Origin: Papillibacter cinnamivorans DSM 12816
GTDB lineage: Bacteria; Bacillota; Clostridia; Oscillospirales; Oscillospiraceae
Assembly: GCF_900176335.1 (NCBI RefSeq)
Contig: NZ_FWXW01000005.1
Location: 124,001 to 188,000 of the forward strand
DNA length: 64,000 nucleotides
Direction: 5' to 3'
Under the pieces are notes generated by a model, which saw nothing but the letters and a program-made list of their open reading frames with translations, searched no databases and had not been told where the DNA came from. This document shows, piece after piece, positions 59,923 through 64,000 of this stretch. The translations under genes were made by a program, and so were the position numbers. Within the stretch, counting starts at the first letter, position 1. Every line of letters starts with the position of its first letter.

Positions 59923-60089
59923 CGATAATGATATGTAGTCAAATCTTGTCGCAAATCTGTCGCAACACGGTATAAAAGTCTTTGCTCATTGTTTAAGATA
60001 ATAGACGATATTCAATGCAAGGTAAAAGATATTTAACGCTTTTAGATGCTTTTGATATGTACCGAAGCAATTCCAAGATGGCATGAAAC

Positions 60090-60103
60090 CTCCAGGAGAT
60101 AGT
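60090..60103 (+). repeat. att-like repeat 2
   Basis: CTCCAGGAGATAGT followed by TTTAAC; one mismatch to the rpsI-end sequence at 59067-59080. Confidence 0.35.
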
Positions 60104-60121
60104 TTTAACATTTCAGCTTAC

Positions 60122-60154
60122 AAAGGCCCGGCGCTATACAGCGCCGGGCCTTTT
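60122..60154 (+). terminator. Intrinsic terminator
   Basis: AAAGGCCCGGCGCT-ATAC-AGCGCCGGGCCTTTT then GATTTAT. Strong stem; it follows the HAD gene by about 200 bp. Confidence 0.8.
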
Positions 60155-60232
60155 GATTTATATCGCCGTGGTTAAATATGGATTTAACTCCAAATATATG
60201 TTATCATGCTTGTATAAGCAGGTTAAGTCCAT

Positions 60233-60850
60233 GTGTTGAATATGGGGGCATCCTATTTGAAAGATCTCAAAAAAACCTGTTTGATCTTGCACGGACAAAG
60301 ACCACTAATTTTAATATCTGTAATTCTTGTTCTGCTTTTATCAATGGGATGGAAAGTACTTGTTTGCATTCTTAAGAGCAACGGCAAATACCTGTTCCTG
60401 AACAGAATGGTTTATTACGATGAACATGGCGTCTTCAACACGATAATTGTCGGTGCGATCGGCGTGATCTTATTTTTTATATTTCATAACAAAAAAGCAA
60501 GAGTTTTGATTTCCGTTCTCTGCATATCCGCATTGTTACTGTCCATTTCCGTCTCCAATGCTTTCTGGCCTCCCGACAGAGAATACTTTTCTTTTGTTTC
60601 TCCCGATAAACGAACTACTTTGATCATTGAAGAATGCTCCTGGCTTTTGGGCGGATGGAGCAACTGCTATGTTGAGATTAAACCATATTTATTGGAAAAG
60701 CTGGATTCCGATATTACAACAGACGATGGATACCGGCCTTTTTCCGCCGGCGATTATACAATTGACTGGGAAGATAATTTTGTTTTAATAACTTATGGTT
60801 TCGGAAATGCCGGAATACAAAAGGAATCTGTACTAAATCTAAGCGAATAG
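60233..60850 (+). CDS. Hypothetical membrane protein
   Basis: About 205 aa (GTG 60233; an in-frame ATG at 60242 is the alternative, and neither has a clear ribosome binding site). Three hydrophobic helices (about 25-43, 70-86, 90-108) precede a soluble C-terminal domain of about 95 residues ('DKRTTLIIEECSWLLGGWSN'). Not recognised. AT-rich codons match the neighbouring HAD gene rather than the rest of the window, pointing to foreign origin. Confidence 0.6.
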   Translation: MLNMGASYLKDLKKTCLILHGQRPLILISVILVLLLSMGWKVLVCILKSNGKYLFLNRMVYYDEHGVFNTIIVGAIGVILFFIFHNKKARVLISVLCISALLLSISVSNAFWPPDREYFSFVSPDKRTTLIIEECSWLLGGWSNCYVEIKPYLLEKLDSDITTDDGYRPFSAGDYTIDWEDNFVLITYGFGNAGIQKESVLNLSE

Positions 60851-61071
60851 AAGATCCTCGTCTTTGCAGATTCGTCACAGCTACATACAGACCACGTGAA
60901 ATGTTATTTCATACGCCGGCCAAAAATATTCGACTCCATATCAGGCCGGATAGGCCCGAACACGACAATAAAAATCCGAAATTCTATTATACTTGCGACG
61001 CTTGCGGATGATATCCGGACAAGGGGTATCTCTGTACGCCCTGGTAAATACAGCTGCAACGGAGGGTTTAT

Positions 61072-61629
61072 ATGACAAGACCTCATAGAATTCCTGTCCC
61101 GCTTATCGCGCTGCTTATCCTGCAATATCTGCATGCCATTACCGTATTGATCGTCACCTTTACCATCGGCCTCACCGGCGACGCCACCGGAGTTCTGTTT
61201 TATATCTACTGCGGTCTGTTCGTATTTGTCTACATTCCGAATTCGATTTACGCTTTTCTCCGGGCGCGACGCGGGGAACGCTCCTCGGTATTGCTGTTTT
61301 GGAACATGCTCATAAAACTTCTGTTCGTTCCGATCTACATAGGAGTCTTTCTGTTGAGCATTCTTGTCGGAGCGGCCGGTCCTTTCGCCCTTGCGTTTTG
61401 GGCCGTATTCCTGATCTACGACTACATGATGCTGCTCACAACTTCCATGTACGGCCTGGCCGGGATCCGCCGGGCAAGGCGCGAGGGAATCATCACCAGG
61501 AAAGCAGCCGTGGTTCACAGCATTCTGCACTTCTTTTTCTGCGCGGATGTTATCAGCTCCGTTCTCATTTACTTAAAAGTGAAAACAGCGCAGTTTTCCC
61601 GTCAGGCTTCGCCTGACGCCGCCCTTTAA
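61072..61629 (+). CDS. Hypothetical four-helix membrane protein
   Basis: 185 aa with about four membrane helices ('LIALLILQYLHAITVLIVTF', 'VLFYIYCGLFVFVYIPNSIY', 'LLFVPIYIGVFLLSILVGAAG', 'ALAFWAVFLIYDYMMLL'). Good GGAGGG site before ATG. No family recognised. Its composition is nearer to the host average than the flanking AT-rich genes. Confidence 0.65.
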   Translation: MTRPHRIPVPLIALLILQYLHAITVLIVTFTIGLTGDATGVLFYIYCGLFVFVYIPNSIYAFLRARRGERSSVLLFWNMLIKLLFVPIYIGVFLLSILVGAAGPFALAFWAVFLIYDYMMLLTTSMYGLAGIRRARREGIITRKAAVVHSILHFFFCADVISSVLIYLKVKTAQFSRQASPDAAL

Positions 61630-61630
61630 C

Positions 61631-61699
61631 AAGCCTGGCGCTGCAAAAACATCAGCTTTACATGACGATATTTTCCTATGTCAAAACAGCGCCAGGCTT
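61631..61699. repeat. 13-bp inverted repeat pair
   Basis: AAGCCTGGCGCTG (61631-61643) and its exact complement CAGCGCCAGGCTT (61687-61699), 43 bp apart and just past the membrane-protein stop. Could be a large terminator-like stem or element ends. Confidence 0.5.
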
Positions 61700-61708
61700 T
61701 CACAAAGC

Positions 61709-61722
61709 CTCCGAGAGATCGT
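61709..61722 (+). repeat. att-like repeat 3
   Basis: CTCCGAGAGATCGT followed by TTTATC; two mismatches to the rpsI 3' end and similar extension to repeat 2. Confidence 0.3.
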
Positions 61723-61732
61723 TTTATCAATT

Positions 61733-61766
61733 AAAAACACTGTAACCATGAGGTTACAGTGTTTTT
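61733..61766. terminator. Bidirectional terminator
   Basis: AAAAACACTGTAACC-ATGA-GGTTACAGTGTTTTT: perfect 15-bp arms with A/T tracts on both sides, between convergent genes. Confidence 0.9.
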
Positions 61767-61874
61767 AATCTCATTTGACGCAAGGCTGCCGTAAAGTCAG
61801 GTAAAGTAATCGGATGATCTTAAACGAGGTTTGAAAATGCAGATCTTTCCGAACCTTTTTATTGGGAGTGCCGG

Positions 61875-62795
61875 CTACCGTACTCCGTTATGTTCATCGG
61901 CTTTCCTTTTGGATTTCAGTAAGTATGCCCCCAAGCCGATTTGGCATGCGAGTATGATAAATTTTATCATATCCAGAGTGATGCTTGAAACTGCGTACAC
62001 CGTGCTGGTAATATTGCTGTTCAGCAGCCATATTATATTGACAACGGAATTTACAAGGACCGATATATCAACAATACCGTTGATAATCATCAGAATCCCT
62101 GCTGATTTTCTGGCCGTATCGTCATGAATAACAGAAGAAAGGCCCTGGTGCCGCTTTTTGTTAAGTGCGTACAGAACAAGTATGATAGCCGCAATGCACC
62201 CAATCCACCAAAAGAAATACTGATTATATGAATTGCGCAAAAAAATGATTTGCGCCAATTTAGTCAGCAAAGAATAAGCAGCGGTAAGCACTGTATAAAA
62301 AAGAGCAATGCCTAAAACGGTTCCGGCATTGTATTGTCCACATGCACTTCCTTTGCACCGCAATAAAAATAGTCCCACAGCGATCTGGAACAGGATAAGA
62401 ATAACGGTAACAATCGTAGGAACGGTGCTTAGATCCGAGTTTCTGTTTACCAGCGAAGAAAAAGCATATATAATTTGAGGTAAGTAAACAGACAGGCCTG
62501 TCAGGCCGGTGATTATGATTAATGCGCCCGCCGCCTTTCTGACGGTGGAGTCTTGAAATATGGTGCGGAAGCGCTGGTTCTGCTTTCTATTTCGCACATA
62601 TACGATAAACCAGATGGCCGCAAAGGTGCAAAACTGCAGCAAGAACGCCTTTACAGCATATTTATCAACTGCGGAATAAAAGAATATCATAAGACATGAC
62701 GCTATCGAAAATGCAGCGGTTATCATCGCATAAAGGTAAGCGATACCCAGGGGTCTTCCCTTCTCGTCCATATGCGGTACCTCTGTGTTACTCAT
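61875..62795 (-). CDS. Hypothetical polytopic membrane protein
   Basis: 306 aa with about eight hydrophobic helices in two similar halves: 'SAVDKYAVKAFLLQFCTFAAIWFIVYVRNRKQNQRF' resembles the later 'YFFWWIGCIAAIILVLYALNKKRHQG'. 'DSTVRKAAGALIIITGLTGLS' also resembles 'DDTARKSAGILMIINGIVDIS', so an internal duplication is likely. Not assigned to a known family. AT-rich codon use. ATG 62795 lacks a strong ribosome binding site. Confidence 0.7.
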   Translation of the reverse strand: MSNTEVPHMDEKGRPLGIAYLYAMITAAFSIASCLMIFFYSAVDKYAVKAFLLQFCTFAAIWFIVYVRNRKQNQRFRTIFQDSTVRKAAGALIIITGLTGLSVYLPQIIYAFSSLVNRNSDLSTVPTIVTVILILFQIAVGLFLLRCKGSACGQYNAGTVLGIALFYTVLTAAYSLLTKLAQIIFLRNSYNQYFFWWIGCIAAIILVLYALNKKRHQGLSSVIHDDTARKSAGILMIINGIVDISVLVNSVVNIIWLLNSNITSTVYAVSSITLDMIKFIILACQIGLGAYLLKSKRKADEHNGVR

Positions 62796-62902
62796 AAATT
62801 TTATATGCGGCTAAAATTTACCATACCGCATTACGGCGCGGAAGTCAATTTGTTGCCCAATATGGAACAAATTGTCTGTATTACATGCCGGGAGATGATC
62901 CA

Positions 62903-63499
62903 ATGCTGACAAACAGGACAATCCATCTGCGGTTTTTCCCCCACGCGGCAATCAAGTTCCTGCTTTTTGCCGCCGCCGTCACCCTGTGCGTGAACCTCTT
63001 TGATCTGGCGGCTTTTACCGGTTCCCTGCGGGGTCTTCCGTCTCTTCGGACGCTTTTCGAAGTCCTGGCGCTGTCGGTTTTACTCACGGGAATCCAGGTG
63101 CTGTTTCTCACCGGGCGCGTGATCCCTTCCCTGCCGTTTCTGCTGCGCTTTCTGCTGGCCGCCATTTTCTCCGAGGCGCTCATCGCCGCTCTGGGGATTT
63201 TCTTCGGCTGGTTCCCCTTTCAGCCGGAAGCGCTTGCGATTTTCATTTCCCTCTTTTCCGCCGTATATTCCCTCAGCATCCTGTTTTTTCTCCGCCTGCA
63301 GGCCGAAGGGGCAACAGGCTCCGGCAGGATCCTGCGGACGGTTTCCCTCCGGGTGAAAAAAACAGCGTTTGCGTATCTATCCGCGTTTATCATCGGAATG
63401 TGCGCGGGATACCGCGGCTCCGGGGAGCTGTACAGGCCCTGGCAAATGCCGGAGACAAAAGTCACGGAGATGGACGACGGCGACGACGCACAAGACTAA
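62903..63499 (+). CDS. Hypothetical membrane protein
   Basis: 198 aa from ATG 62903 (GGGAG 8 nt upstream; an in-frame ATG at 62885 is less likely). Four to five hydrophobic helices ('AAIKFLLFAAAVTLCVNLF', 'LFEVLALSVLLTGIQVLFL', 'LLRFLLAAIFSEALIAALGIFFGWF', 'ALAIFISLFSAVYSLSILFFL') and an acidic C-terminus. GC-rich codons return here, so it belongs to the host-like background. No family recognised. Confidence 0.65.
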   Translation: MLTNRTIHLRFFPHAAIKFLLFAAAVTLCVNLFDLAAFTGSLRGLPSLRTLFEVLALSVLLTGIQVLFLTGRVIPSLPFLLRFLLAAIFSEALIAALGIFFGWFPFQPEALAIFISLFSAVYSLSILFFLRLQAEGATGSGRILRTVSLRVKKTAFAYLSAFIIGMCAGYRGSGELYRPWQMPETKVTEMDDGDDAQD

Positions 63500-63843
63500 C
63501 GGTTTCATGAACAGAGCGTTATCAAGGCCCGGGCGCGCCGGAAACGGCGGAGAAGTTATACTAAAGCGGCAGCCGATACCTTTACCGCCTGCCGGGGTAA
63601 ATCGCGCCTGTCCGTACACAGCGGCAGTTTTCAGTGAAAGAAAGACGACACCGGAGCCGGAACGTATAAAAGTGCCGCCGGGCGGTGATCCGCTTGTGAA
63701 TTCATAGGATCTGATCCTCGCTTCCGCAAACCGGGACAGCAGGTCCGATTTTTTGCCGTCCGGCCCTTTTCTCCGGCCGTCAAGCTGATAACGGCCTATG
63801 TAATGCGCCGGCCGAACCGGCACATTTATAGGCAGCTTTCGCC
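63500..63843. other. Gene-free stretch
   Basis: Between convergent genes. Short GC-rich inverted repeats only; nothing assignable. Confidence 0.4.
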
Positions 63844-64000
63844 TATAGGACCTCGACATAGTCGATGTTCAGGATGTTGTAGAACTTGAGCGAACCGGTG
63901 TTTTCTCCCAGAATGTTGATTGCCCGAACGAAGTTCTGATCCGCGCTGATGAGCATGACCGTTTCCACGGACCCGTTGGCAAAGATTCTGACTCTTTGAT
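63844..64000 (-). CDS. C-terminal fragment of an unidentified protein
   Basis: Open frame entering from the right edge and ending at TAG 63846-63844. The visible about 51 residues include 'VRIFANGSVETVMLISADQN', 'FVRAINILGENTG' and the C-terminal 'NIDYVEVL'. The segment has a beta-rich look and no membrane helix. Too short to identify. Confidence 0.55.

Larger units (their letters stand above)
59923..60232. other. Gene-free AT-rich stretch
   Basis: Contains a direct repeat of TGTCGCAA (about 59949 and 59961), an att-like repeat at 60090-60103 and a terminator at 60122-60154. No gene seen. Confidence 0.5.

Overview
The window looks like chromosome from a moderately high-GC, spore-forming Clostridia-type Firmicute, probably related to the Oscillospiraceae or Ruminococcaceae. 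The grounds are the long SRP RNA directly upstream of dnaX-ybaB, yaaL (DUF2508) and bofA homologues, a c-di-GMP-I riboswitch, an LPXTG-type wall anchor, strong AGGAGG ribosome binding sites, TTG and GTG starts, and a butyryl-CoA-dehydrogenase-like enzyme. Species cannot be read from the sequence.

Layout. 1-5.2 kb: end of an ArsR-type regulator gene, a DUF2974 hydrolase, then an acyl-CoA dehydrogenase/DUF169 pair behind a textbook sigma-54 promoter, with its likely PAS-AAA activator next door. 5.4-9.3 kb: an overlapping three-gene vanG-like ligase / vanXY-like peptidase / vanT-like racemase operon for D-Ser peptidoglycan termini, without vanRS. 9.6-17.2 kb: a Cys-rich protein behind a sigma-K-like promoter, tRNA-Ala(CGC), SRP RNA, dnaX, ybaB, a polysaccharide deacetylase lipoprotein, gtrB-gtrA and cdd. 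17.2-17.5 kb: an array of six hairpins.

17.5-29.9 kb: a hydantoin/dihydropyrimidine catabolic region on the minus strand. It holds a sugar-type ABC importer (binding protein, double ATPase, permease), two M20 carbamoylases, a hydantoinase, a hydantoin racemase, a D-2-hydroxyacid dehydrogenase and an Lrp regulator, bracketed by two Cys-rich putative metal-binding proteins (CGGC at one end, DUF1847 at the other). The likely sequence is import, racemisation, ring opening and decarbamoylation.

30-45 kb: copies of an about 300-bp intergenic repeat with a covarying hairpin, an alpha/beta hydrolase, apbE-NusG_II-Gx transporter, putP, an SH3/M23 endopeptidase, thyA-folA, recG, an AEC transporter and a large LPKTD-anchored repeat protein controlled by a c-di-GMP riboswitch. 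45-58 kb: a transglutaminase-like lipoprotein whose usual catalytic Cys is Ser, a LUD protein, a YitT protein, a type IIA topoisomerase pair, an ECF sigma/DUF4179 pair, yaaL-bofA, an amidohydrolase, a TtcA-like protein and rplM-rpsI.

59-62.8 kb: an AT-rich stretch of orphan genes (HAD phosphatase, three membrane proteins) directly after rpsI. It is punctuated by three diverged copies of the rpsI 3'-end sequence and could be a relic of serial site-specific integration. The window ends in a partial gene of unknown function.
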